Positions 1 to 6,507 of a DNA stretch of 7,771 bases are shown here, in pieces. Source of the stretch: Candidatus Roizmanbacteria bacterium CG_4_9_14_0_2_um_filter_39_13. Lineage in GTDB: Bacteria > Patescibacteriota > Microgenomatia > UBA1406 > GWC2-37-13. Each line of letters opens with the position of its first letter. The stretch's first letter is position 1. Under the pieces are notes generated by a model. It ran no database searches. It was not told where the DNA came from and saw only the letters and a list, made by a program, of their open reading frames with translations. A program made the translations under genes and the position numbers. The stretch spans positions 1 to 7,771 of the forward strand of contig PFSC01000185.1 in NCBI GenBank assembly GCA_002788865.1, given 5' to 3'.

Positions 1-300
1 TGCGATATCGACGAATACAGGAACGGCTCCTTGCATCAGAATAGCATTTGCCGTTGCAACAAAAGTAAAAGGGGTTGTGATAACTTCATCTCCCGGCCCA
101 ACTCCTGTAGCATATAGTGCAGTATGGAGGGCTGCTGTGCCGTTACTGAAAGCAACGGCATACTTTGTTCCACACAGTTTTGCAATTTTTTTCTCCAACT
201 CTTGTACTTTTGTCCCTTGTACAAGCATTCCTGATTTACAGACATCAAGAACGGCCTTAATTTCTTTTTTTGATATATTTGGTTTTGATATGGGTATCAT
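1..300 (-). CDS. DegT/DnrJ/EryC1/StrS-family sugar aminotransferase, N-terminal part (cut by window edge)
   Basis: Only the first 100 codons are present; the gene continues beyond the left edge. The protein begins MIPISKPNIS and shows the N-terminal pattern of PLP-dependent nucleotide-sugar aminotransferases (aspartate aminotransferase fold type I): KSGMLVQGTKVQELE (about 23-37), the phosphate-binding segment FSNGTAALH (about 54-62), GVGPGDEVITTPFTFVATANA (about 67-87) and GAVPVFVDI. The catalytic lysine lies outside the window. The family transfers an amino group, usually from glutamate, to a keto sugar nucleotide. The start codon follows the TAA of the formyltransferase with no gap, so the two are surely co-transcribed. 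No Shine-Dalgarno site is visible. By eye it is roughly half identical over this part to the aminotransferase at 1243-2361, so it is a paralogue and probably acts on a different keto sugar. The family call is firm; the substrate is unknown. Confidence 0.93.
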   Translation of the reverse strand, partial: MIPISKPNISKKEIKAVLDVCKSGMLVQGTKVQELEKKIAKLCGTKYAVAFSNGTAALHTALYATGVGPGDEVITTPFTFVATANAILMQGAVPVFVDIA

Positions 301-1221
301 TTATTTAAGTCTAATACTAAGTTTATTAAAATACTTCTGAGGTGAAATAATTTCTTTTTCTGTTAAACCTACTTTTTCAATTTTCAATATACCATCTCCC
401 GTTTTAATTAAAACATCGCCATTTGACAATAGTTGAAGAATCTGTCCGGGAATTCCATACCAAACAGGAATTTTTTCCAGAATAGAGGTTTTCCAAATAA
501 ATACCTTACGATTATCAAGGTATGAAAAAGCTCCAGGAAATGGATATGTGAGACCTCTAATCAGATTATAAATTTGCAATGACGATTGCTTCCAATCAAT
601 TTGACCATCAGAGGGAATTCGTTTTGAAAAGTACTGTGCATCTGCATGATTCTGGATTTTTCTTGGTGCTGATTTATCTGCAATTTTTGGTAGCATTTTA
701 CGAAACATAAGAATACTTGCTGAAGTGAGTTTATCATTCAAAGTTTTTGCAGTATCATCGAAAGAAATATTTACGTGACATTGACTTACAATGGCTCCAA
801 CATCCATACCTGTATCAAGATAAAAAAGGCTTGAGCCCGTTTTTTTCCAACCCAAGATAATTGCCCAGTTAACAGGTGCAAATCCCCTACCAAGGGGAAG
901 AAGGGAGAAATGGATTCCCATGGATCCATAAGATGGTAAGCTGACAATTTTTTCTGAAATTAATTTTCTCCAACCCATGACAAAAATACAATCAGGATGT
1001 AATTTAAATATTTTTTTGATCCAATAAGCGGAGTTAAGATCAGGATCTATCTCAAAAGGGATTTTGTTTTTTTGCGCCAGAATTTTTACAGAAGAATACC
1101 ATTCGTTCTCATGAGGATCGGGATTTGAAGTACAGACCAATAGTGTCTCATGCTTCTGTTCTATCAATTCCTCCAAACAACCATATCCAATATTTTGACT
1201 TCCGATAAAAATAACCTTCAT
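301..1221 (-). CDS. Methionyl-tRNA formyltransferase-like sugar N-formyltransferase
   Basis: The protein has 306 residues. An N-terminal Rossmann-like formyltransferase domain (about 1-185) starts MKVIFIGSQNIG and carries the hallmark block around GIHFSLLPLGRG (102-113), APVNWAIILG and LDTGMDVGAIVSQ (135-147). A C-terminal domain follows with DGQIDW (205-210) and IRGLTYPFPGAFSYL (221-235), as in Fmt and the ArnA formyltransferase half. In the family, 10-formyltetrahydrofolate donates formyl to an amino group. The classical triad is Asn-x-His...Asp; here His104 and Asp140 are kept but the Asn position is Gly102. Genome-wide Fmt is unlikely, because the gene sits between two sugar aminotransferases in a glycan operon, so an amino sugar nucleotide is the probable acceptor. 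The start is 21 bp after the upstream aminotransferase stop, and there is only a weak purine tract before it. The family call is strong; the substrate is inferred. Confidence 0.9.
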   Translation of the reverse strand: MKVIFIGSQNIGYGCLEELIEQKHETLLVCTSNPDPHENEWYSSVKILAQKNKIPFEIDPDLNSAYWIKKIFKLHPDCIFVMGWRKLISEKIVSLPSYGSMGIHFSLLPLGRGFAPVNWAIILGWKKTGSSLFYLDTGMDVGAIVSQCHVNISFDDTAKTLNDKLTSASILMFRKMLPKIADKSAPRKIQNHADAQYFSKRIPSDGQIDWKQSSLQIYNLIRGLTYPFPGAFSYLDNRKVFIWKTSILEKIPVWYGIPGQILQLLSNGDVLIKTGDGILKIEKVGLTEKEIISPQKYFNKLSIRLK

Positions 1222-1242
1222 ATTTTGAGATTAAAGACTTCT

Positions 1243-2361
1243 TTATTCTTTTAACGATTCTGCCAGACCAACAACTATCCGATTAATATCTTGTTTTGTC
1301 ATTTGTGCGTAAAGAGGGAGCGTAAGAGCATGCTTATATACATAATGTGATTTTTTTAAATCACTCGCCTTATACCCATATTGTTTCATAAAAAATGGTT
1401 GATCGTGCAATGCATAAGTACCGAGCGTTGTTTCGATATTTTTTTTCTTCATATTCTCTATCACTGTATCTCTGTTATATTTCATATCAAGTAAAATGAC
1501 AAAAGATTGAAATACATGACCTTTCCATGGAGGAATATTGGGGAGAGAAATGCCGTCAATATCTTTTAAAGCAGTATAAAGATCTTGGGCTCGTTTTGTT
1601 CTTTTACGGAGGATATCGGGAAGTTTATGCATCTGCGCAACGCCAACAGCTGCTTGAATGTCACTTAGCCGATAGTTATATCCTGCAGCAAGAAACGTAA
1701 AACGGCCATTCTTCCTCAGTCCTCCATGATTGCGAAGGAGAGACATTTGATCTGCCAATCTTTTACTGTTTGTCGTAATCATACCACCCTCACCTGTGGT
1801 GATTGCCTTACGCGGGTGAAAGCTAAAACAGCCAATGTCACTTAAATTACCGCACCTTTTTCCATAGTATGTTGTTCCTAGAGCGCACGCCGCGTCCTCT
1901 ACTACAAACAAGTGATGTTTTTTTGCGAGAACATTAACGGGATTCATATCCGCGGATAAACCGAATGCATGAACGGGCATTATTGCTTTTGATCGCTTGG
2001 TAATTTTTTTTTCTAAATCTTTTAGGTCGATGGTAAATGTGTCAAGATCAATATCCACCAAAACCGGAATCGCACCAAGTTGGACCACAACATTTGCCGT
2101 TGCAGGAAATGTATAGTCTGGAACAAGTACTTCATCGCCAGGACCGATTCCGAGAGCCGCCAGTGCAAGATGCAATGCTGTTGTCGCTGATGTTGTTGCG
2201 AGGGCATACTTTGCTCCAACAAATTTTCCAACAAGTGTTTCGAATTGTTCAACTTTTGGTCCTCGTGTCAAAATCCCCGACTTGAAAACCTGTCGAATTT
2301 CAGAAAGCTCATCATTTCCTAAATCTGGTTCAATAAGTTTGATTAGTTTTTGTTTTTGCAT
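1243..2361 (-). CDS. DegT/DnrJ/EryC1/StrS-family PLP-dependent sugar aminotransferase
   Basis: A complete protein of 372 residues from the chosen start (MQKQKLIKLIEPD), a normal length for the family. Visible motifs are KSGILTRGPKVEQFE (27-41), GIGPGDEVLVPDYTFPATAN (71-90), VVEDAACALG (153-162; Asp156 should bind the PLP pyridine nitrogen), SFHPRKAITTGEGGM (180-194; Lys185 is the predicted Schiff-base lysine), RNHGG (210-214) and AAGYNYRLSDIQAAVG (225-240). It should convert a keto sugar nucleotide, probably the product of the SDR encoded just upstream, into an amino sugar. The ATG at 2361 lies 1 bp after the SDR stop. Longer in-frame starts exist: ATG 2379 (17-bp overlap, with a weak GAGTGG upstream) and ATG 2415 (53-bp overlap). 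Alignment with the paralogue at 1-300 favours 2361 or 2379. The regiochemistry (C3 versus C4) cannot be read from sequence. Confidence 0.93.
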   Translation of the reverse strand: MQKQKLIKLIEPDLGNDELSEIRQVFKSGILTRGPKVEQFETLVGKFVGAKYALATTSATTALHLALAALGIGPGDEVLVPDYTFPATANVVVQLGAIPVLVDIDLDTFTIDLKDLEKKITKRSKAIMPVHAFGLSADMNPVNVLAKKHHLFVVEDAACALGTTYYGKRCGNLSDIGCFSFHPRKAITTGEGGMITTNSKRLADQMSLLRNHGGLRKNGRFTFLAAGYNYRLSDIQAAVGVAQMHKLPDILRKRTKRAQDLYTALKDIDGISLPNIPPWKGHVFQSFVILLDMKYNRDTVIENMKKKNIETTLGTYALHDQPFFMKQYGYKASDLKKSHYVYKHALTLPLYAQMTKQDINRIVVGLAESLKE

Positions 2362-2362
2362 A

Positions 2363-3343
2363 TTATTTATGAAATTCATTTTTATACCACTCAACCGTTT
2401 CTTGCAGTCCTCCACCTATATCTGATTTTGGTGAAAAACCAATGAGTTTTTTTGCTAAGGATATGTCGGCAAAATGACGTTGAACATCACCCGGGCGGAC
2501 TGCTTGATGCTCGATTTTTATATCCAACTTCAAAATTCTCAGTATGTTTTTTACCAAATCATTGACGGAGATTTCTTCCCCGCTTGCGATATTGAGAATC
2601 TTTCCTCTGGTTTTTTCTTCTTTAAATATCTTTACTGCAGCGTCGGCGACATCCTTGACAAAAATATAGTCTCTTGTTTGACAGCCATCACCATTGATGG
2701 TTATCGGTTTCCCTTGCAAAGCCTGCTGAATAACAATGGGAATAATTCCTGCATATTTTCCCCTATTTTGTCGCGGTCCAAAATTATTAAATGGACGTAC
2801 GATAGCAGCATCAACACCAAATGTTTTGACATACGAAAGAACAAGATGATCCCCAGAGGCTTTACTTGCTGCATATGGCGTACAAGGATTGAGTGGATGG
2901 TTTTCATCCATTGGGGTGTATTCTGCCGAACCATAAACTTCTGACGAAGAAAAGTGAATCAGTGATTTATAAAACTTCTTACGTAGGAGTTCGGATACCA
3001 CTAAAACAGTATTTGCATTTTCCTCGAAGGTAAAAACAGGCTTTTGTAGTGATGTAGGAAGAGGAATCACCGCAAGATTAAATACCACATCGATCTGCTC
3101 TTTTTCAAAAATAGATTTGGTATTTTCATAGTCAGCAAGATTATGGTGGTATATCGTAAGATTTGGAAATGATTTTTTTGCTTCGTTGAGATTTGCATCA
3201 TTTCCCAAAAAAAGATTGTCAATGACGACGATACGATTCGGATTTTCTTTTATCAATCTGTCAATGAGATGGCTTCCGATAAAACCCGCTCCCCCAGTAA
3301 CTACTACATTTTTATCCTTCAACGTATACATAATTGGTATCAT
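2363..3343 (-). CDS. NAD-dependent nucleotide-sugar epimerase/4,6-dehydratase (extended SDR)
   Basis: A protein of 326 residues with the extended short-chain dehydrogenase layout: the NAD-binding glycine motif GGAGFIGSHL (17-26), DNL after the second beta strand (about 42-44), the active-site strand SSSEVYG (132-138), the catalytic YAASK (Tyr157, Lys161), and the sugar-binding stretch RPFNNFGPRQ (183-192) followed by GDGCQTRDYIFVKDVADA (218-235). Glu135 follows Ser133-Ser134. 4,6-dehydratases and UDP-glucuronate decarboxylases keep a Glu here (TDE or TSE), whereas UDP-galactose 4-epimerases do not. A dehydratase-type role making a 4-keto sugar for the aminotransferase 1 bp downstream is therefore more likely than simple epimerisation. 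The 37-bp gap to the upstream glycosyltransferase is the largest in this operon and contains a TATAAT overlapping the first ATG. An alternative start at 3331 (MYTLKDKN) removes four residues. The exact substrate is unknown. Confidence 0.9.
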   Translation of the reverse strand: MIPIMYTLKDKNVVVTGGAGFIGSHLIDRLIKENPNRIVVIDNLFLGNDANLNEAKKSFPNLTIYHHNLADYENTKSIFEKEQIDVVFNLAVIPLPTSLQKPVFTFEENANTVLVVSELLRKKFYKSLIHFSSSEVYGSAEYTPMDENHPLNPCTPYAASKASGDHLVLSYVKTFGVDAAIVRPFNNFGPRQNRGKYAGIIPIVIQQALQGKPITINGDGCQTRDYIFVKDVADAAVKIFKEEKTRGKILNIASGEEISVNDLVKNILRILKLDIKIEHQAVRPGDVQRHFADISLAKKLIGFSPKSDIGGGLQETVEWYKNEFHK

Positions 3344-3347
3344 TATA
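3342..3347 (-). promoter_or_regulatory. Possible internal -10 box before the SDR gene
   Basis: On the minus strand a perfect TATAAT overlaps the ATG at 3343 and sits 10 nt before the alternative in-frame ATG at 3331. The 37-bp gap here is the widest within the leftward operon. The best -35 candidate, TTATTT at a 16-bp spacing, is poor. If active, it would make a near-leaderless message beginning translation at 3331. Confidence 0.3.
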
Positions 3348-3380
3348 CAAACTATTCAATATAAAATAACTAAAGAGATT

Positions 3381-4556
3381 TTATACTGTGATTTCTAAAG
3401 TATCTTTATATATGGCAATAATTTTTTTCATTATACAATCATTTGAGACATACGGCCGAATGATCGGGCGTGCATTGAAATGAAAAGAGTGATTGCGTAT
3501 GATAAATTCAAGATTTTTTATCAGGTCGTCTTGATTTTTTGGGATGAAGCCTGTTTGCTTTATGATTTTATCTGGAAAATGAATTAAGTTTGTCGAAATC
3601 ACATTTAAATTTGAAGCCAACGCTTCGTAAGAAGCAATACCAACTCCCCCATATTTTGTCGTTTTGGGACTGCCGAACATACAGTAGACATCTGCCGCAT
3701 TGTAATAAAATGGTACGTCTTGGTTTGCGACGATACCAATGACCTTATCTGCTTTTTCTAGTGCATATGCATATAAAGGATCGAACGTTCGGGCTCCAAT
3801 AAAAAGTAAGTAAATATGTGGATATTTTTTCTTCAGTGTTTCATAAGCGTCTATAATCTTATCAATACCTTTTGTCTTGACCATGGAACCCACATACAAG
3901 ATGATAAAAGCATCGGAGGGAAGTCCGAGTTTTTTTCTTGCATACTGTTTATCTCTTATTTGAAACCGGTCAAAATCAACGGTAATATTTTCAAAGCTAA
4001 TTTTTTCAGGATCAATATGAAGGGTTTTGGTCAAATATTCAACACGAGGACGAATCGGAACAAAGAAATGTTTTACTCGTTGAAATGTTATCCGTTCAAT
4101 GAGTTTCGTACTTATTGTTTCAATCCAGTCAAGCCATGGTGGCTGTCCATACCCATGATACTGGACAAGTATAGGAAACTGAAAATGACGGAAAAGCAAC
4201 CCATGAAGAATACTCCCTCGCTCTCCCTGGACATGAATGAGCGTTTTTTTTGGATTATGCTTTTTTAGCTCCTGAAATAAAAGTGGACAATGTATCAGGC
4301 CGAAATAGGATTCAAGTCCGACGTTCAGTGTTTTTGCGGGGAAAAGTCTATAGGTGATTGAGTTTTTTATGATTACTTTTGGTATTTCAAGATGTCTGAC
4401 CGGATACCACACTTCATGTTCGAAAATATGAGTATATAGAAGAGTATTTTTTGCCAGCCTTGAAGCCCAGTTCCATTCGATATGATATTCTAGATTTTTA
4501 TCAGATTCCAGAGAATGGCTTAATATATGAATGATAGTTCTTTTTTTTTGAATCAT
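3381..4556 (-). CDS. GT4-type (GT-B fold) glycosyltransferase
   Basis: The 391-residue protein has the two-domain GT-B organisation. The N-terminal acceptor half includes HVQGERGS (108-115) and VQYHGYGQPPW (131-141). The C-terminal donor half begins about residue 215 with ILYVGSMVKTKGIDKIIDAY (219-238), then LLFIGA, FYYNAADVYCM (283-293) and GVGIASYEALASN (304-316). This is the Glycos_transf_1/GT4 pattern, a retaining transferase using a nucleotide sugar at the cytoplasmic membrane face. The E-x7-E signature is incomplete: Glu311 is kept but the first position is Gly303. The start codon overlaps the stop of the GT2 gene as ATGA, indicating translational coupling. Codons 3-6 contain a run of nine A. 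No signal peptide or clear membrane segment is seen. Donor and acceptor sugars cannot be predicted. Confidence 0.88.
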   Translation of the reverse strand: MIQKKRTIIHILSHSLESDKNLEYHIEWNWASRLAKNTLLYTHIFEHEVWYPVRHLEIPKVIIKNSITYRLFPAKTLNVGLESYFGLIHCPLLFQELKKHNPKKTLIHVQGERGSILHGLLFRHFQFPILVQYHGYGQPPWLDWIETISTKLIERITFQRVKHFFVPIRPRVEYLTKTLHIDPEKISFENITVDFDRFQIRDKQYARKKLGLPSDAFIILYVGSMVKTKGIDKIIDAYETLKKKYPHIYLLFIGARTFDPLYAYALEKADKVIGIVANQDVPFYYNAADVYCMFGSPKTTKYGGVGIASYEALASNLNVISTNLIHFPDKIIKQTGFIPKNQDDLIKNLEFIIRNHSFHFNARPIIRPYVSNDCIMKKIIAIYKDTLEITV

Positions 4557-5560
4557 ATTTTCATGTTTGGAATGCCATGATGCTTTATGGATCCCAATTT
4601 TGAGATCACGTATCTCATATTTTTCATTATTACAGAATCATGGATCCGTCTCAAACGCTGGACATAAGCTCTCTCTTTCAATGTTTCAGAGAGATGGACG
4701 ATGTTCCACCAAATGGCTTTGTGAAGAGCGATAAATCCGGCTAAGTTCCCCTTCCATAAATATAAAAAACCTTCGGCAGAGGCTAATAATAGTGAAATCG
4801 GTAATGCCCATAAAATATTGGCCAAGGAGTAGTTTTTAATAATTGAGCGAAGGTTATTTTTCTGTGCGTGGAACCTTCTACTTGAAGTTGTGGTATAGCT
4901 TGACCCCTTCATAATGGTTGGAACAGAAGTTCCTCCTGTGGAGTGATATACATATATATTTTTCAAAAAATATACTTTCTCTCCTGCAATTCTTGCTCGC
5001 CAGGAAAGATCCATATCTTCGAGATACATGTAGAAATCCTCATCAAAACCATTCAATTGCATAAACAATTTTCTTGTTGCAACAAGCGCAGCCCCATCTG
5101 CATAAAAAATTGGTCCCTTTCCATTTGTTCCTACTGGATAACCAAAAATATCCATACTGAAGATAAGGTATCTGTCAGGTAAATCCGTCTTATCATATTT
5201 TTTTTCGTCAAGCTGCATGAGATGATATTCTGGGTTATTAATTAAAACTGACGCAAGTTTACTCAGTGTGTCTGTTTCCAGGAAAGCATCAGTATTCATA
5301 AGAAAAACATAGACTCCTTTTGCACGTTTGACGCCAATATTGTTTGCACCTGCAAAACCTAAATCAATTTTATTACGGATAACTTGAACCCAAGGAAAAG
5401 ATTTTTCTACATACTCTGTTGAACCGTCGGTTGACAGATTGTCAACAAATAGTACTTCGAAGTTTCGATAGGTTTGAGACTCGAGCGATGCTAAGCATTT
5501 ATCTAGCCATTTGAATGCATTTTTATTTGTGATAATGACAGAGATGAAAGGTTTGAGCAT
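4553..5560 (-). CDS. GT2 family glycosyltransferase, rhamnosyltransferase (WbbL)-like
   Basis: The 335-residue protein has a GT-A domain over about 1-215. Its motifs are ISVIITNKN (6-14), SLESQTYRNFEVLFVDNLSTDGS (25-47; the nucleotide-binding aspartates), GFAGANNIG (68-76), FLMNTDAFLE (86-95; metal-binding DxD-equivalent around Asp91), ADGAALVATRKLF (154-166), GFDEDFYMYLEDMDLSWRAR (171-190; Glu181-Asp182 in the catalytic-base position) and VYHSTGGTS (204-212). This order matches inverting GT2 enzymes of the rhamnosyltransferase type that extend lipid-linked glycans. A hydrophobic stretch at about 247-268 (ILWALPISLLLASAEGFLYLW) may be a membrane-associated helix. It is the first gene of the leftward operon, starting at the edge of the divergent intergenic region. 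It ends with TGA inside the ATGA junction with the next gene. The acceptor and donor are not predictable, and rhamnose specificity is only a family resemblance. Confidence 0.9.
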   Translation of the reverse strand: MLKPFISVIITNKNAFKWLDKCLASLESQTYRNFEVLFVDNLSTDGSTEYVEKSFPWVQVIRNKIDLGFAGANNIGVKRAKGVYVFLMNTDAFLETDTLSKLASVLINNPEYHLMQLDEKKYDKTDLPDRYLIFSMDIFGYPVGTNGKGPIFYADGAALVATRKLFMQLNGFDEDFYMYLEDMDLSWRARIAGEKVYFLKNIYVYHSTGGTSVPTIMKGSSYTTTSSRRFHAQKNNLRSIIKNYSLANILWALPISLLLASAEGFLYLWKGNLAGFIALHKAIWWNIVHLSETLKERAYVQRLRRIHDSVIMKNMRYVISKLGSIKHHGIPNMKI

Positions 5561-5569
5561 AGCATTACT

Positions 5570-5575
5570 AGTATA
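5570..5575 (-). promoter_or_regulatory. Possible -10 box of the leftward operon
   Basis: On the minus strand TATACT lies 9 nt before the ATG of the GT2 gene, inside the only intergenic region that could hold its promoter. No good -35 hexamer is found at 16-19 bp. If used, transcription would start within about 2-3 nt of the ATG, giving an essentially leaderless message. This agrees with the absence of a Shine-Dalgarno site. An 8-bp palindrome TACTAGTA (5566-5573) overlaps the box. Evidence is weak in AT-rich DNA. Confidence 0.35.
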
Positions 5576-5656
5576 ATTGAGAAACCGTTATGAATTTGAC
5601 GAAGTATTCGAGTGCTTGTGTTTGGCGTACTCAATTATCAGTAAGTATTTATGTAC

Positions 5657-5685
5657 TTGGCAAAACAAAGCATAAAAGGTACAAT
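5657..5685 (+). promoter_or_regulatory. Sigma70-like promoter of the rightward rfbF operon
   Basis: TTGGCA (5657-5662) and TACAAT (5680-5685) are separated by exactly 17 bp, with only one mismatch to each consensus hexamer (TTGACA, TATAAT). Transcription would be expected to start near 5691-5693, only about 6-8 nt before the ATG at 5699. The leader would then be very short and carry no Shine-Dalgarno site. It drives the cytidylyltransferase, dehydratase and transketolase genes. Confidence 0.7.
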
Positions 5686-5701
5686 AGAATAACCTTTTAT
5701 G
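5671..5701. repeat. Perfect 10-bp inverted repeat over the -10 box and start codon
   Basis: CATAAAAGGT (5671-5680) is the exact reverse complement of ACCTTTTATG (5692-5701), with an 11-nt spacer. The arm centres are 21 bp apart, about two helical turns. The left arm reaches the first base of the -10 hexamer; the right arm contains the ATG of rfbF. This geometry suits a dimeric DNA-binding protein. If a transcript began further upstream, the same repeat would form a hairpin hiding the start codon. Confidence 0.6.
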
Positions 5702-6478
5702 AAAACTATTATTCTGTGTGGTGGAACAGGTACGAGGCTCAAAGAAGAGACAGAATTCAAGCCAAAACCTATGGTATATATCGGGAAAAAACCGATACTT
5801 TGGCATATTATGAAAATATATGCACATTATGGCTTTAATGAATTTATTCTTGCTCTCGGATATAAAGCCGATTACATCAAAGACTTTTTTCTCAATCAAA
5901 AAGCTTTTACTTCCGATTTTACTCTTCACACAAAAGATCATAAGACAACTTTCTACCTTGAAAATCGCAAAGAGATAGACAATTTCTCAATAACATTTGT
6001 CGATACTGGAATAGATACATTGCCAGGAGAACGTATCTTGCGCTGTAAAGATTATATACCTGAAGAAGACAATGACTTCATGGTCTCATATGGAGATGGA
6101 GTTTCAGATATAAATATAGAGAAATTGGTTGATTTTCATAAAAAACAAAATACACTTGCATCACTTACAGGTGTTCATCCCAGCTCAAAATTTGGTATTG
6201 TTCAGGTTTCAGCAGATAATAAAGTAAAGGGGTTTGATGAAAAACCAATAATGTCCGAATGGATAAATGGCGGCTTTATGGTATTTAACAAAAAGGCGTT
6301 TTCATATTTTAAAGAAGGAGAAATGGAGCACCCCGCCTTACGAAGACTTGCAAAAAATAATGAATTATCTCTCTATAAGCACGAAGGGTTTTGGTATTGT
6401 ATGGACACGTATAAAGAAGTTGAAGAACTTAATGAGCTCTGGCAAGACCGTCATCCTCCGTGGAAGATTTGGGAATAG
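5699..6478 (+). CDS. rfbF: Glucose-1-phosphate cytidylyltransferase (CDP-glucose pyrophosphorylase)
   Basis: The 259-residue protein is nearly the same length as Salmonella RfbF, which it resembles along its whole length. It catalyses CTP plus alpha-D-glucose 1-phosphate to CDP-glucose plus pyrophosphate in the cytoplasm, the entry step to CDP-deoxy sugars. The signature GGTGTRLKEETEFKPKPM spans 8-25 (nucleotide-binding glycine loop and the PKP lysines). It is followed by GKKPILWHIMKIYAHYGF (29-46), LALGYKADYIKDFF (51-64), VDTG (101-104), YGDGVSD (131-137; metal-binding aspartate), FDEKP (179-183), INGGFMVF (189-196), GFWYCMDTYKE (230-240) and the C-terminal PWKIWE. The start at 5699 gives the canonical N-terminus MKTIILCGG. 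The gene is first in the rightward operon, preceded by a strong promoter with an inverted repeat over the start codon. The dehydratase that uses its product follows after 29 bp. Confidence 0.96.
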   Translation: MKTIILCGGTGTRLKEETEFKPKPMVYIGKKPILWHIMKIYAHYGFNEFILALGYKADYIKDFFLNQKAFTSDFTLHTKDHKTTFYLENRKEIDNFSITFVDTGIDTLPGERILRCKDYIPEEDNDFMVSYGDGVSDINIEKLVDFHKKQNTLASLTGVHPSSKFGIVQVSADNKVKGFDEKPIMSEWINGGFMVFNKKAFSYFKEGEMEHPALRRLAKNNELSLYKHEGFWYCMDTYKEVEELNELWQDRHPPWKIWE

Positions 6479-6507
6479 AACAATTATTATAACTTCTGAT
6501 CAATAGT

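Noticed and set aside
2362..2415. Longest possible start (ATG 2415) for the aminotransferase
   Set aside because: It adds MEDCKKRLSGIK-type residues with no family counterpart and overlaps the SDR gene by 53 bp; the ATG at 2361, just after the SDR stop, fits the paralogue alignment better.
2474..2944. Open frame of 156 codons on the plus strand antisense to the SDR gene
   Set aside because: It is fully antisense to a strongly conserved gene, shows no family motif or start signal, and is explained by the codon bias of the real gene.
3816..4268. Open frame of 150 codons on the plus strand antisense to the GT4 gene
   Set aside because: It is antisense to a clear glycosyltransferase and its translation has no domain-like pattern.
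4553..4556. Alternative genetic code with TGA read as Gly or Trp
   Set aside because: The GT2 frame ends in TGA in an ATGA overlap with a well-formed next gene, and the other complete genes end with TAA or TAG without needing recoding.
5671..5679. Archaeal-type TATA box (ATAAAAG) upstream of rfbF
   Set aside because: A near-consensus bacterial -35/-10 pair with 17-bp spacing covers the same site, the A run is part of the inverted repeat, and no equivalent box is seen before the divergent gene.
5590..5838. Open frame of 82 codons on the plus strand overlapping the promoter and the 5' part of rfbF
   Set aside because: It runs through the rfbF promoter and then out of frame across the well-conserved cytidylyltransferase; its protein has no recognisable motif and is rich in Tyr, Trp and Arg, as expected of a shadow frame.
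5588..5941. Open frame on the minus strand antisense to rfbF that reaches into the intergenic region
   Set aside because: It is antisense to a confidently assigned gene, has a Cys/His/Phe-rich, low-plausibility composition, and shows no start signal.
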